NCBI GenBank assembly: GCA_002377855.1
Contig: DFQQ01000010.1
Span: forward strand, 186,001 to 250,000
Origin: Acidovorax delafieldii
Lineage (GTDB): Bacteria > Pseudomonadota > Gammaproteobacteria > Burkholderiales > Burkholderiaceae_C
Direction of reading: 5' to 3'
DNA: 64,000 nt
A program made the translations under genes and the position numbers. Positions 16,643 through 27,089 of the stretch are shown here, one piece after another (position 1 is the first letter of the stretch; each line of letters starts with the position of its first letter). The notes below the pieces were generated by a model. The model made no database searches. It was not told the DNA's origin and worked only from the letters and a program-made list of their open reading frames with translations.

Positions 16643-17955
16643 ACCCTGAAGTCATTCACATTGGTGTGCGTGGGCCCGGTCACCACCAAATCGCCCAGCG
16701 CATCAAAGTAGCCATAGGCGTCATTGCGGTCCAGGTGGTCGTCCAGGCGCAGGCCCAGGGCGCGGCCCCGGGCCAGGGTGTCAGGGGTGACGATGGCGCC
16801 TGCGTTGTCTTCCACGCCGTCGATGCCGTCGGTGTCGGCCGCCAGGGCCCACACGCCGCTTTGGCCTTGCAGGGCCTGGGCCAGGCCCATGCAGAACTCA
16901 CCCGCACGGCCGCCCCGGCCTGCACGGTCTTTCGGGGAGCCTTCGGGGCGGGGGCGGACCGTCACCGTGGTTTCGCCGCCTGACAGCAGCACGCACGGGC
17001 GCGCAAAGGGGGCGCCGCGCTGGGCCACGGCGCGGGCCAGCGCGGCGTGCACCTTGCCCACTTCGCGCGATTCGCCTTCGATTTCGTCCGACAGGATGTG
17101 CGCGGCCCAGCCTGCGGCGCGGGCGGCCTGGGCTGCCGCTTCCAGCGACTGCTGGGGCGTGGCGATGAGATGCACCGCATGGCCTGCAAACACGGCGTTG
17201 CCGGGCTTGGGGGTTTCCAGCAGCCCCCCCTCCAGAAAGGCGCGAACAGCGGGGGCCACGGCGATGCGGTAGCGGTCCAGAATCGCCAGCGCATCGGCGC
17301 AGGTGCTGGCATCAGGCACCGTGGGGCCGCTGGCGATGATGGAGGGGTCGTCGCCGGGCACATCGCTGATGGTGAGGGTGACCACCCGCGCCGGTGCGCA
17401 GGCTGCAGCCAGCCGCCCACCCTTGATGCGCGAGAGGTGCTTGCGCACGCAGTTCATCTCGCCAATGGCTGCGCCGCTGGCCAGCAGTTCTTTGTTGATG
17501 CGCTGCTTCTCGGCCAGCGTGAGGCCGTCGGCCGGCAGCGTGAGCAGGGCCGAGCCGCCGCCAGAGATAAGGCAGATGACGAGGTCATCGGCCGCGAGGC
17601 CCTGGGTCAGCGCCAGCATGCGCTCGGCCGCCTGCAGGCCTGCGGCGTCGGGCACGGGGTGCGCGGCCTCGACCACCTCAACGCGCTGCGCCAATGCGGC
17701 AGGCCGGGGCGGGATGTGGCTGTAACGGGTGACGACTAGGCCGCTGAGCGGTGCGTCCGCAGGCCACAACGCCTCCAGCGCCTGCGCCATGGAGCCCCCG
17801 GCCTTGCCTGCGCCCAACACCAGGGTGCGGCCTTTGGGTGGGGCGGGCAGATGTTCTTTCAGGCCCTGCAGGGGCTGGGCGCGCTGCACAGCCACGTCGT
17901 ACAGGTGGCGCAAAAATGCTGCGGGGTTTTGCGATGGGTCTGAAACAGGGTTCAT
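16627..17955 (-). CDS. glxK: Glycerate 2-kinase (MOFRL family)
   Basis: A 442-residue GlxK/TtuD-type kinase phosphorylating D-glycerate to 2-phosphoglycerate. LVLGAGKAGGSMAQALE and CLISGGGSALLTLPADGLTL form the nucleotide and substrate binding regions of the DUF4147 N-terminal domain. RIKGGRLAAACAPARVVTL, SDVPGDDPSIIASGPT, and the C-terminal MOFRL domain (VLLSGGETTVTV, GRGGRAGEFC, ALAADTDGIDG) complete the family pattern. It uses glyoxylate-derived glycerate, the carbon end of allantoin breakdown, and lies divergent from the purine GntR gene. A TGTATACA site sits in the 145-bp gap and could control both. Its last codons come from a repeat copy (VLLIL then stop), which replaces whatever C-terminus existed before. 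Confidence 0.92.
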   Translation of the reverse strand: MNPVSDPSQNPAAFLRHLYDVAVQRAQPLQGLKEHLPAPPKGRTLVLGAGKAGGSMAQALEALWPADAPLSGLVVTRYSHIPPRPAALAQRVEVVEAAHPVPDAAGLQAAERMLALTQGLAADDLVICLISGGGSALLTLPADGLTLAEKQRINKELLASGAAIGEMNCVRKHLSRIKGGRLAAACAPARVVTLTISDVPGDDPSIIASGPTVPDASTCADALAILDRYRIAVAPAVRAFLEGGLLETPKPGNAVFAGHAVHLIATPQQSLEAAAQAARAAGWAAHILSDEIEGESREVGKVHAALARAVAQRGAPFARPCVLLSGGETTVTVRPRPEGSPKDRAGRGGRAGEFCMGLAQALQGQSGVWALAADTDGIDGVEDNAGAIVTPDTLARGRALGLRLDDHLDRNDAYGYFDALGDLVVTGPTHTNVNDFRVLLIL

Positions 17956-18072
17956 GGCGTATCGTGCAAAAACAACTGCCGCAGCTTACTGGACGCGAAG
18001 GGGTGGCGCCTGCGGCGCCTGAGCTGTGCGCCGGCTCTCTACCGGCCTGGCCTACTGAACGTCCACCAAAAG

Positions 18073-18080
18073 TGTATACA
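18073..18080. promoter_or_regulatory. Candidate operator of the purine GntR regulator
   Basis: AGTGTATACAAAACAC holds a perfect TGTATACA palindrome 20 bp before the regulator start, a position expected for autorepression. The divergent glxK start is about 118 bp away. Confidence 0.5.
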
Positions 18081-18100
18081 AAACACAGACAACCGCTATC

Positions 18101-18775
18101 ATGCTGCGCATGGAGAACTCGACCACCGGGCAGATCGTTCAGCGGCTGACACGCGCCATTGTGGAGCACCGCCTGCAGCCCGGCACCAAGCTGGCCGAGC
18201 AAAAGCTGGCGGACCATTTCGGCGTTTCGCGCACGCTGGTGCGCCAAGCACTCTTCCAACTGGCCCAAAACCGGCTCGTGCGGCTGGAGCCAGCGCGGGG
18301 CGCGTTCGTGGCCGCCCCGTCGGCCGAAGAAGCGCGGCAGGTGTTTGCCGTGCGCCGCATGCTCGAAGCCGAGATGGTGCGGGCCTTCATGCGCCATATC
18401 ACACCCGCCAAGCTGCGTGCCTTGCGCGAGCATGTAGCGCGCGAGAAGGCGGCCGTGGCGCAGGGCGATGCGCCAGAGCGCACCGAGCTGCTGGGCGACT
18501 TTCATGTGCGCATGGCTGAGCTGATGGGCAACCAGGTGCTGGCGCAAATGCTGGGCGACCTGATATCGCGCTGCTCGCTCATCACGCTGATGTACCAGAG
18601 CGCCAGTGCGGCCGAACACTCGCACGAAGAGCACGCCCACATCGTCAAAGCCTTGGGCGCCAAGGACGAAGAGCGGGCTGTGCAGCTGATGCAGGCACAT
18701 TTGCTGCATGTGGAAGAAAGCCTGGCCTTTGACCGCCAGCCACCCATCAACGATCTTTCGCTGGCCTTGTCGTGA
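18101..18775 (+). CDS. GntR-family (FCD) transcriptional regulator of purine catabolism
   Basis: The 224-residue protein has an N-terminal winged helix (IVQRLTRAIVEHRLQPGTKL, then ADHFGVSRTLVRQALFQLAQ) and a C-terminal all-helical FCD ligand domain (residues 75-215; VFAVRRMLEAEMVRAF, DFHVRMAELMGN, HEEHAHIVKALGAKD). The histidine and aspartate pattern of the FCD domain suggests a metal-bound carboxylate ligand, such as allantoate or ureidoglycolate. It is followed by puuE after 36 bp and separated from glxK by 145 bp, so it probably regulates the local purine genes. The start could also be the ATG at 18110; 18101 is taken as the first. Role inferred from position. Confidence 0.88.
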   Translation: MLRMENSTTGQIVQRLTRAIVEHRLQPGTKLAEQKLADHFGVSRTLVRQALFQLAQNRLVRLEPARGAFVAAPSAEEARQVFAVRRMLEAEMVRAFMRHITPAKLRALREHVAREKAAVAQGDAPERTELLGDFHVRMAELMGNQVLAQMLGDLISRCSLITLMYQSASAAEHSHEEHAHIVKALGAKDEERAVQLMQAHLLHVEESLAFDRQPPINDLSLALS

Positions 18776-18811
18776 CTGTCCTGAGCGCCCCTTTTTGACC
18801 GATCCGCAACA

Positions 18812-19786
18812 ATGATCTACGACGCCACAGCCCCCTACCCCCGCGACCTGATTGGCTACGGCAAGAACCTGCCGCACGCGCAGTGGCCCGGCGGCGCCCG
18901 CATCGCCGTGCAGTTTGTGCTGAACTACGAGGAAGGCGGTGAGAACGCCGTGCTGCATGGCGATGCGGGCAGCGAGCAGTTTTTGTCCGAAATGTTCAAC
19001 CCCGCCAGCTACCCCGAGCGGCACATGAGCATGGAAGGGATCTACGAATACGGCTCGCGCGCGGGTGTGTGGCGCATCCTGCGCGAGTTTGAAAAGCGCC
19101 AGCTGCCACTCACGGTGTTCGGCGTCTCCACCGCGCTGCAGCGCCACCCCGAGCTCACGCAGGCCTTCGTGCAGCTGGGCCACGAGATCGCCTGCCACGG
19201 CCTCAAGTGGATCCACTACCAGAACGTGCCCGAAGAGGTGGAGCGCGCCCACATGCAGGAGGCCATGGACATCATCCAGCGCATGACGGGCCAGCGCGCA
19301 AGCTCGCAAGGCCATGTGCATGGCCTGGGCTGGTACACCGGCCGCGACAGCCCCAACACGCGCCGCCTGGTAGCCGATTACGGCGGCTTTGAATACGACA
19401 GCGACTACTACGGCGACGACCTGCCCTTTTGGATGAAGGTGCGCAAAACCGACGGCAGCGTGGTGCCCCAGCTCATCGTGCCCTACACACTGGACTGCAA
19501 CGACATGCGCTTTGCCCTGCCCCAGGGCTACTCGCACGCCGACCCGTTTTTCCAGTACCTGAAGGACACGTTTGACGCGTTGTATACCGAAGGTGACCCG
19601 GCTGGCGACAACGCACCCAAGATGATGAGCATTGGCATGCACTGCCGCCTGCTGGGCCGCCCTGGCCGCATCACGGCGCTGCAGCGGTTTCTGGACCACA
19701 TTGCCCGCCACGACCAAGTGTGGGTGGCCCGGCGCATCGACATTGCCCGACATTGGGCGCGCCACCATCCGGCCCCTGCCTTTTGA
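18812..19786 (+). CDS. puuE: Allantoinase PuuE (polysaccharide deacetylase-like)
   Basis: A 324-residue metal-independent or weakly metal-dependent allantoinase of the carbohydrate esterase 4 fold, unrelated to the amidohydrolase allantoinases. Family features are visible: YPRDLIGYGKNLPHAQWPGG, VQFVLNYEEGGENAVLHGD, SYPERHMSMEGIYEYGSR, FGVSTALQRHPEL, GHEIACHGLKWIHYQ, and FEYDSDYYGDDLPFW. It hydrolyses allantoin to allantoate for the AllC half of the next gene. It lies 36 bp after the GntR regulator and 75 bp before the UraD-AllC fusion, with a repeat copy in that gap. Start at 18812 (MIYDATAPYPRDL) is the usual start for PuuE. Confidence 0.93.
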   Translation: MIYDATAPYPRDLIGYGKNLPHAQWPGGARIAVQFVLNYEEGGENAVLHGDAGSEQFLSEMFNPASYPERHMSMEGIYEYGSRAGVWRILREFEKRQLPLTVFGVSTALQRHPELTQAFVQLGHEIACHGLKWIHYQNVPEEVERAHMQEAMDIIQRMTGQRASSQGHVHGLGWYTGRDSPNTRRLVADYGGFEYDSDYYGDDLPFWMKVRKTDGSVVPQLIVPYTLDCNDMRFALPQGYSHADPFFQYLKDTFDALYTEGDPAGDNAPKMMSIGMHCRLLGRPGRITALQRFLDHIARHDQVWVARRIDIARHWARHHPAPAF

Positions 19787-19805
19787 ATATATTACAAGCC
19801 AAATG

Positions 19806-19840
19806 GGCCTCTAGCGCCCGTGCAGCAAGCGCATCCTGCT
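19806..19840 (+). repeat. Double-hairpin dispersed repeat, copy 5 (partial)
   Basis: GGCCTCTAGCGC followed by a degraded first hairpin; the second hairpin is not recognisable. Lies between puuE and the UraD-AllC gene, so it would be inside their shared transcript. Confidence 0.45.
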
Positions 19841-19861
19841 CACTTTTTTGAATCAATCAAC

Positions 19862-21640
19862 ATGCCGCTGACATTGGAACAACTCAACGCCGCCAGTCCC
19901 GCCGAAGCGCTGGCGCTGCTGGAGGGGGTGTACGAACACTCGCCCTGGATTGCCGAGCAGGCCCTGGCGCAGCGGCCCTTCCGCAGCCTGGCCCATCTGC
20001 AGCATGCGCTGGCCCAGGTAATACGGACTGCGGGCACCGATGCGCAGCTGGGCCTGATCCGCGCCCACCCCGAGTTGGCCGGCAAGGCCATGGTGGCAAA
20101 AAGCCTCACGGCCGAATCCACCAGCGAGCAGAGCAAGGCGGGCCTGACGCAATGCACGCCCGAGGAGTTCAAGCGCATTCAGCAGCTCAACGCCGCCTAC
20201 AACGAGCGCTTTGGCTTTCCCTTCATTCTGGCGGTGCGCGGGCCGCGCGGCGCGGGCCTGGCCAAGCGCGAGATCATCGACACCTTTGCACGGCGGCTGG
20301 ACAACCACCCCGAGTTCGAGCTGGCAGAGGCGCTGCGCAATGTGCACCGCATCGCCGAGATCCGCCTTGCCGACCGGTTCGGCGCCGAGCCGGTGCTGGG
20401 CAACGAAGTGTGGGACTGGCACGAGCAACTGGCGTTCCACTCTGACCCCGGCTTTGCCGAAAAGGGCCAGCTCACCGTCACCTACCTCACCGATGCGCAC
20501 CGCGCCTGCGCCCGCGACATTGCGCAGCAGATGCGCGCCTGCGGCTTTGACAGCGTGGAAATCGACGCAGTGGGCAACGTGGTGGGCCGCTACCACGGCG
20601 CCGGGCCCACTGCCAGGTACCTGCTGACCGGCTCGCACTTCGACACCGTGCGCAATGGCGGCAAGTACGACGGGCGCCTGGGCATCTTCGTGCCCATGGC
20701 CTGCGTGCGCGAACTGCACCGCGCGGGGCGCCGCCTGCCGTTTGGTATCGAGGTGGTGGCGTTTGCCGAGGAAGAAGGCCAGCGCTACAAGGCCACGTTC
20801 CTCGGCTCGGGTGCGCTCATCGGGCATTTCAACCCTGCCTGGCTCGACCAGAAGGACGCGGACGGAATCACGATGCGCGAGGCCATGCATCACGCGGGGC
20901 TGGGCACACAAGACATAGCCAAGCTGCAGCGCGACCCGGCCCAGTACCTGGGCTTCATCGAAGTACACATTGAGCAGGGGCCGGTGCTCAATGAGCTGGA
21001 CCTGCCGCTGGGCGTGGTCACCTCGATCAATGGTGGCGTTCGGTACATCGGCGAGATGATAGGCACTGCCAGCCACGCCGGCACCACCCCCATGGACCGC
21101 CGCCGCGACGCGGCCGTGGCGGTGGCTGAACTGGCGCTTTACATCGAACAACGTGCCGGCAAGGACGGCGACTCGGTGGGCACCATCGGCCTGCTGAATG
21201 TGCCCGGCGGCTCCATCAACGTGGTGCCAGGGCGCTGCCAGTTCAGCCTCGACCTGCGGGCCCCCACCGATGCCCAGCGCGACGCCATGGTGCACGACGT
21301 GCTGGACGAACTGGCCCGCATTGCCCAGCGACGTGGCCTGCGCTACACCCTGGAAGAGTCGATGCGGGCCGCTGCGGCCCCCAGTGCCCCTGCCCTGCAG
21401 CACCACTGGGAACGCGCGGTGGACACCCTGGGCCTGCCCGTGTTCCGCATGCCCAGCGGCGCCGGGCACGATGCCATGAAGCTGCACGAGATCATGCCCC
21501 AGGCCATGCTGTTCGTTCGGGGCCAGAACTCCGGCATCAGCCACAACCCGCTGGAATCCACTACCAACAACGACATTCAGCTGGCGATTGATGCTTTCAC
21601 CCACGTGTTGCACCAACTCGCCGAGGAACACCAACCATGA
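19862..21640 (+). CDS. uraD-allC: Fusion of OHCU decarboxylase (UraD) and allantoate amidohydrolase (AllC)
   Basis: A 592-residue bifunctional protein. Residues 1-170 are UraD, which decarboxylates OHCU to S-allantoin: LIRAHPELAGKAM and NERFGFPFILAVRG are family signatures. Residues about 178-592 are an M20-type allantoate amidohydrolase: GSHFDTVRNGGKYDGRLG (metal histidine and bridging aspartate), VVAFAEEEGQRY (catalytic and metal glutamates), FIEVHIEQGP, GAGHDAMKL and ISHNPLEST. All expected metal ligands are present. It therefore performs two non-consecutive steps: OHCU to allantoin, and allantoate to ureidoglycine; PuuE acts in between. The start at 19862 gives MPLTLEQLNAASPAEAL. Its stop overlaps the next gene by four bases (ATGA). 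Confidence 0.93.
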   Translation: MPLTLEQLNAASPAEALALLEGVYEHSPWIAEQALAQRPFRSLAHLQHALAQVIRTAGTDAQLGLIRAHPELAGKAMVAKSLTAESTSEQSKAGLTQCTPEEFKRIQQLNAAYNERFGFPFILAVRGPRGAGLAKREIIDTFARRLDNHPEFELAEALRNVHRIAEIRLADRFGAEPVLGNEVWDWHEQLAFHSDPGFAEKGQLTVTYLTDAHRACARDIAQQMRACGFDSVEIDAVGNVVGRYHGAGPTARYLLTGSHFDTVRNGGKYDGRLGIFVPMACVRELHRAGRRLPFGIEVVAFAEEEGQRYKATFLGSGALIGHFNPAWLDQKDADGITMREAMHHAGLGTQDIAKLQRDPAQYLGFIEVHIEQGPVLNELDLPLGVVTSINGGVRYIGEMIGTASHAGTTPMDRRRDAAVAVAELALYIEQRAGKDGDSVGTIGLLNVPGGSINVVPGRCQFSLDLRAPTDAQRDAMVHDVLDELARIAQRRGLRYTLEESMRAAAAPSAPALQHHWERAVDTLGLPVFRMPSGAGHDAMKLHEIMPQAMLFVRGQNSGISHNPLESTTNNDIQLAIDAFTHVLHQLAEEHQP

Positions 21641-22887
21641 CCGCCCCCACACTGGCTGCTTACGCTGCACTGGACGCCTGGATCGACCAGCACTTCAATG
21701 AAGAAGTGCGCTTTCTGCAAGCCCTGGTGCGCGTGCCCACCGACACACCGCCAGGCAACAACGCACCGCACGCTGAACGCACGGCAGAGCTGCTCAAGGG
21801 CTTTGACTTTGACGCCGAAAAGCACGCCGTGCCTGCCGCCGAGGTGCATGCCTACGGCATGGATTCCATCACCAACCTGATCGTGCGCCGGCGGTACGGC
21901 GCGCAAGGCGACAGCGGCAAGACCATTGCCCTGAACGCCCATGGCGATGTAGTGCCGCCCGGCGAAGGCTGGACGCACGACCCCTACGGCGCCGAGATCG
22001 AAGGTGGAGCGATGTACGGCCGCGCCACTGCCGTGAGCAAGAGCGACTTCGCATCGTTCACCTTTGCCGTACGCGCCCTGGAAGCCGTGGCCAAGCCTGA
22101 GAAAGGCGCGGTCGAGCTGCACTTCACCTATGACGAAGAATTTGGCGGAGAGCTGGGCCCCGGTTGGCTGCTGAGAAACGGCCTCACCAAGCCCGACCTG
22201 ATGATTGCCGCCGGCTTCAGCTACGAGGTGGTCACCGCCCACAACGGCTGCCTGCAGATGGAAGTGACCGTGCACGGCAAGATGGCCCACGCTGCGGTGC
22301 CCCACACGGGCGTGGACGCGTTGCAGGGCGCGGTGCACATCCTGAATGCGCTGTATGCGCAGAACGATGAATACAAGAAGGTCACGTCCAACGTGGCGGG
22401 CATCCAGCACCCGTACCTGAACGTGGGCCGCATTGAGGGCGGCACCAACACCAACGTCGTGCCCGGCAAGGTGACCTTCAAGCTGGACCGCCGCATGATC
22501 CCTGAAGAGAACCCGGTGGACGTCGAAGCCACGATCCGCCGCTTGATTGACCAGGCGGCGGGCGAGTGCGCTGGCATTCGCGTGGACATCAAGCGCCTGC
22601 TGCTGGCCAACGCCATGACGCCGCTGGCGGGCAATGCACCGCTGGTCGATGCCATCCAGAAACACGCCCACGCCGTGATGGGCGAGCAATTGCCTGCCGT
22701 GGGCACACCGCTGTATACCGACGTGCGCCTTTATGTGGAGCGCGGCATTCCCGGCGTGATTTACGGAGCAGGGCCGCGCACCGTGCTGGAGTCGCACGCC
22801 AAGCGGGCCGACGAGCGCCTGCAGCTTGAAGACCTGCGCCGCGCCACGAAGGTTGTCGCGCGGGCATTGGCGGATCTGCTGGCCTGA
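21637..22887 (+). CDS. M20-family hydrolase with an altered metal site, coupled to UraD-AllC
   Basis: The 416-residue protein has the ArgE/DapE-type M20 fold: residues 1-175 and 295-416 catalytic, with a lid domain (TAHNGCLQMEVTVHGKMAHA) between. The first metal histidine is in ALNAHGDVVPPGEGW, the glutamate pair is in FTYDEEFGGE, and the last histidine may be in LESHAKRADERL. In GRATAVSKSD, the position of the usual bridging aspartate (as in GRGAxDMKG) reads valine. This could mean a single-metal or otherwise modified enzyme. The start overlaps the previous stop in ATGA, a sign of translational coupling, so it likely acts in the same route, for example on ureidoglycine or ureidoglycolate. 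That role is inference. Confidence 0.82.
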   Translation: MTAPTLAAYAALDAWIDQHFNEEVRFLQALVRVPTDTPPGNNAPHAERTAELLKGFDFDAEKHAVPAAEVHAYGMDSITNLIVRRRYGAQGDSGKTIALNAHGDVVPPGEGWTHDPYGAEIEGGAMYGRATAVSKSDFASFTFAVRALEAVAKPEKGAVELHFTYDEEFGGELGPGWLLRNGLTKPDLMIAAGFSYEVVTAHNGCLQMEVTVHGKMAHAAVPHTGVDALQGAVHILNALYAQNDEYKKVTSNVAGIQHPYLNVGRIEGGTNTNVVPGKVTFKLDRRMIPEENPVDVEATIRRLIDQAAGECAGIRVDIKRLLLANAMTPLAGNAPLVDAIQKHAHAVMGEQLPAVGTPLYTDVRLYVERGIPGVIYGAGPRTVLESHAKRADERLQLEDLRRATKVVARALADLLA

Positions 22888-23282
22888 CGCCTTGCGCGAG
22901 TGCGTCGCCCAGGGGTAACGCGGCGCTGAGCCGCCGGGCGCCGCATGACCCTGCCGTCACTGTCAGGATTCATTCAGCTTGCACTGCAATCGGGTTATCC
23001 TCTTGGCCATCTCCATCCCGGGGCAACCCGGGGGCACTCTTGATGCCCAACACTGGACTGGCCGCCCCACCTTTGCGGCCCAGCGCCCACGCCCCCGGCC
23101 ACCGTGCACCCGCGTTCTGGCCCTGGCGGCGATCCCCGATGGAAAAGAAAGATGGCGCCGTTCCTGCGCTGCACCGGTGCGCAGGTTTGGCGCCATGCCG
23201 CATACGCATAACCCGACACGCGGATGCAATCCGCCATCGGGTACGCTTGTTTTTGCTTTCCGCCTAGGACTCCAGACTCCGT
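22888..23282. other. Intergenic region before maeB
   Basis: 395 bases between the M20 gene and maeB. The GC-rich small frames do not look like genes, and I see no clear terminator. It presumably contains the maeB promoter and leader. Confidence 0.5.
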
Positions 23283-25592
<2,310 letters not shown>

Positions 25593-25697
25593 CGGACGCC
25601 CCTGCGCTGGGCTCGGCGGCTCAGCGAGGCGATCACCTCTGCAGCGGCATCCGGCTGCCAGCGCGGCACGGATGCGCTGCGCGCCAATGCAAACGCC

Positions 25698-25722
25698 AAG
25701 GGCCCTCGCGGGCCCTTTGTCT
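25698..25722 (+). terminator. Rho-independent terminator after maeB
   Basis: AAGGGCCC at 25698-25705 pairs with GGGCCCTT at 25710-25717 across a TCGC loop; the tail is TGTCTTGT, not a pure T run. Confidence 0.7.
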
Positions 25723-25821
25723 TGTGCCTGTTTTCAGGATGGCAGGAAAACGCGCTTACCCGCACGCGGTGGGCTCGCAGGTGAGGGCGGCCCCAGGGCC
25801 GGGGCCGCACTGAACGGCGTG

Positions 25822-26640
25822 TCAGCGCACCGACACATCCACAAAGTCTGCCACCGGCGGCAAATGCTCTACCAGCCAGGCAGAGTCCAGTTGCAGGGCC
25901 TGCTTGATCTCGGCGGGCAGGCTGGCAATGGTGTCCACCGGTGACTTAGGTTCCTCCAGCCCGATCTCGGCCAGCAACATCGCTACATGCACGATGGCGC
26001 CCAGCCGGCAAAAGGGGACGGAGGACACCGGGTCTTCGGCTGTTTCCAGCGCTCGCACCACGCTGTCGGGGAAACGCCAGCGCCGCGCCAGCTCGGCCGT
26101 CACCTGGGCCTCGGTAAAGCCCAGCAGGTGTTTTTCGCGTTCCCAGCGCCCGCCAGCGTGGTGGGGCAACTGCTCGATGGCGGCAATCTGTTCTGGCGCC
26201 TTCTGGGCAATGATCAGCTCACCCATGCGCACCAGGAACCCCGCCAGCCAGGACTGCTGCACGTCCGCACCCAGGGTGCGGGCAAGCCACTGCGCGTAGC
26301 CTGCGGTGGCCATGCTCTCTTTCCAGAAGGCAGCGGCGTCCACGCCCTCTGCATCCTTGAACATACCGCTCATGCAAGCAGCCAGGGCCAGCGTCCGCAC
26401 CTGGTTCAGCCCCACCAGAGTGAGGGCGTCGTCGAGCGAGGCCACCTGCCGGCTCAGCCCGAAGCGGGCGCTGTTGGCAAGCCGGATGAGTTTGGCGGTC
26501 AGCGCCGGGTCGCGTGCGATAGCGCTGCGAACCTTTTCAAACGGTATGTCATCGTCGTGCATCGTCGCCACCAGCTCACGCGCCACGTCGGGCATGGTGG
26601 GCAGTTGCACGTTGTCAAAGAACTCGGTCAGGTGTGGCAT
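25822..26640 (-). CDS. HDOD-domain signalling protein
   Basis: The 272-residue protein is one HDOD domain from about residue 8 to 205: LPTMPDVARELVATM, IARDPALTAKLIRLANSARF, VGLNQVRTLALAA, and WLAGFLVRMGELIIAQ. HDOD proteins resemble HD-domain phosphohydrolases but lack the catalytic HD pair; here the equivalent segment reads GFLVRMGELI, so no hydrolase activity is expected. The family acts in signal relay, motility or cell-cycle control. It is convergent with maeB. No partner gene is adjacent. Confidence 0.88.
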   Translation of the reverse strand: MPHLTEFFDNVQLPTMPDVARELVATMHDDDIPFEKVRSAIARDPALTAKLIRLANSARFGLSRQVASLDDALTLVGLNQVRTLALAACMSGMFKDAEGVDAAAFWKESMATAGYAQWLARTLGADVQQSWLAGFLVRMGELIIAQKAPEQIAAIEQLPHHAGGRWEREKHLLGFTEAQVTAELARRWRFPDSVVRALETAEDPVSSVPFCRLGAIVHVAMLLAEIGLEEPKSPVDTIASLPAEIKQALQLDSAWLVEHLPPVADFVDVSVR

Positions 26641-27089
26641 GGATGGGCCCCTCGTGGTGATGGCAAACCTGCAGACCCTTGGCAGGATGGCGCTGCAGCC
26701 GGCCCAGCGCCGCGTCGCATTGCGGTGCTACACCGCACCACGCGGCAGAACCAACGCCGCCGGTCTGGATTTCCGGGTGCAGGCAATTCGTTGTACCACC
26801 GGCCTGCCGAGCCTGCCCTGGGTGTTTATCCTGATCCGCAGCGAGCGCACGCAAAGTGAGAGTGCTCCAGCCGCACCATTTGGGGAAACCCATCACCTTG
26901 CGGTGCACCACTTCGGTGAACAATGCCCGTGAGGCCGCCAATGGGCTCACCCGAGCGGCCAAGCACCAGCAAAAGCGGGCATCGATTTTGCTGAACAACA
27001 CACAGAGCCAGCGAACACAGCCCCCGGGGCCAGCCGCCGGCCCACTCTTCAACCCCTTCACCCATTCGAGGCGCGAGCAGGAACCCACC
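26641..27089. other. Divergent region HDOD gene / ABC importer
   Basis: 449 bases without a supported gene. It holds a perfect inverted repeat at 26721-26737 and the presumed promoter of the ABC importer operon. The frames from 26856 in the importer reading frame lack a signal peptide and are upstream extensions only. Confidence 0.55.
26721..26737. promoter_or_regulatory. Perfect short inverted repeat, possible operator
   Basis: TGCGGTG at 26721-26727 and CACCGCA at 26731-26737 are exact complements around CTA. A related half, TGCGGTGCACCAC, is seen at about 26900. Both lie upstream of the ABC importer; the binding protein is unknown. Confidence 0.3.

Noticed and set aside
19583..19592. TGTATACC in puuE as a further operator
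   Set aside because: Inside the coding sequence, one base off the core, and the sequence is explained by codons; same for 22711 in the M20 gene.
17678..19768. 696-residue frame antisense to the GntR gene and puuE
   Set aside because: It runs across several real genes and the intergenic gap, with no family pattern.
19853..21670. 605-residue frame antisense to uraD-allC
   Set aside because: Shadow; histidine- and glycine-rich reading of the complementary strand.
22888..23282. 118-residue frame before maeB
   Set aside because: Runs into the maeB start in another frame, GC-rich chance composition, no motif.
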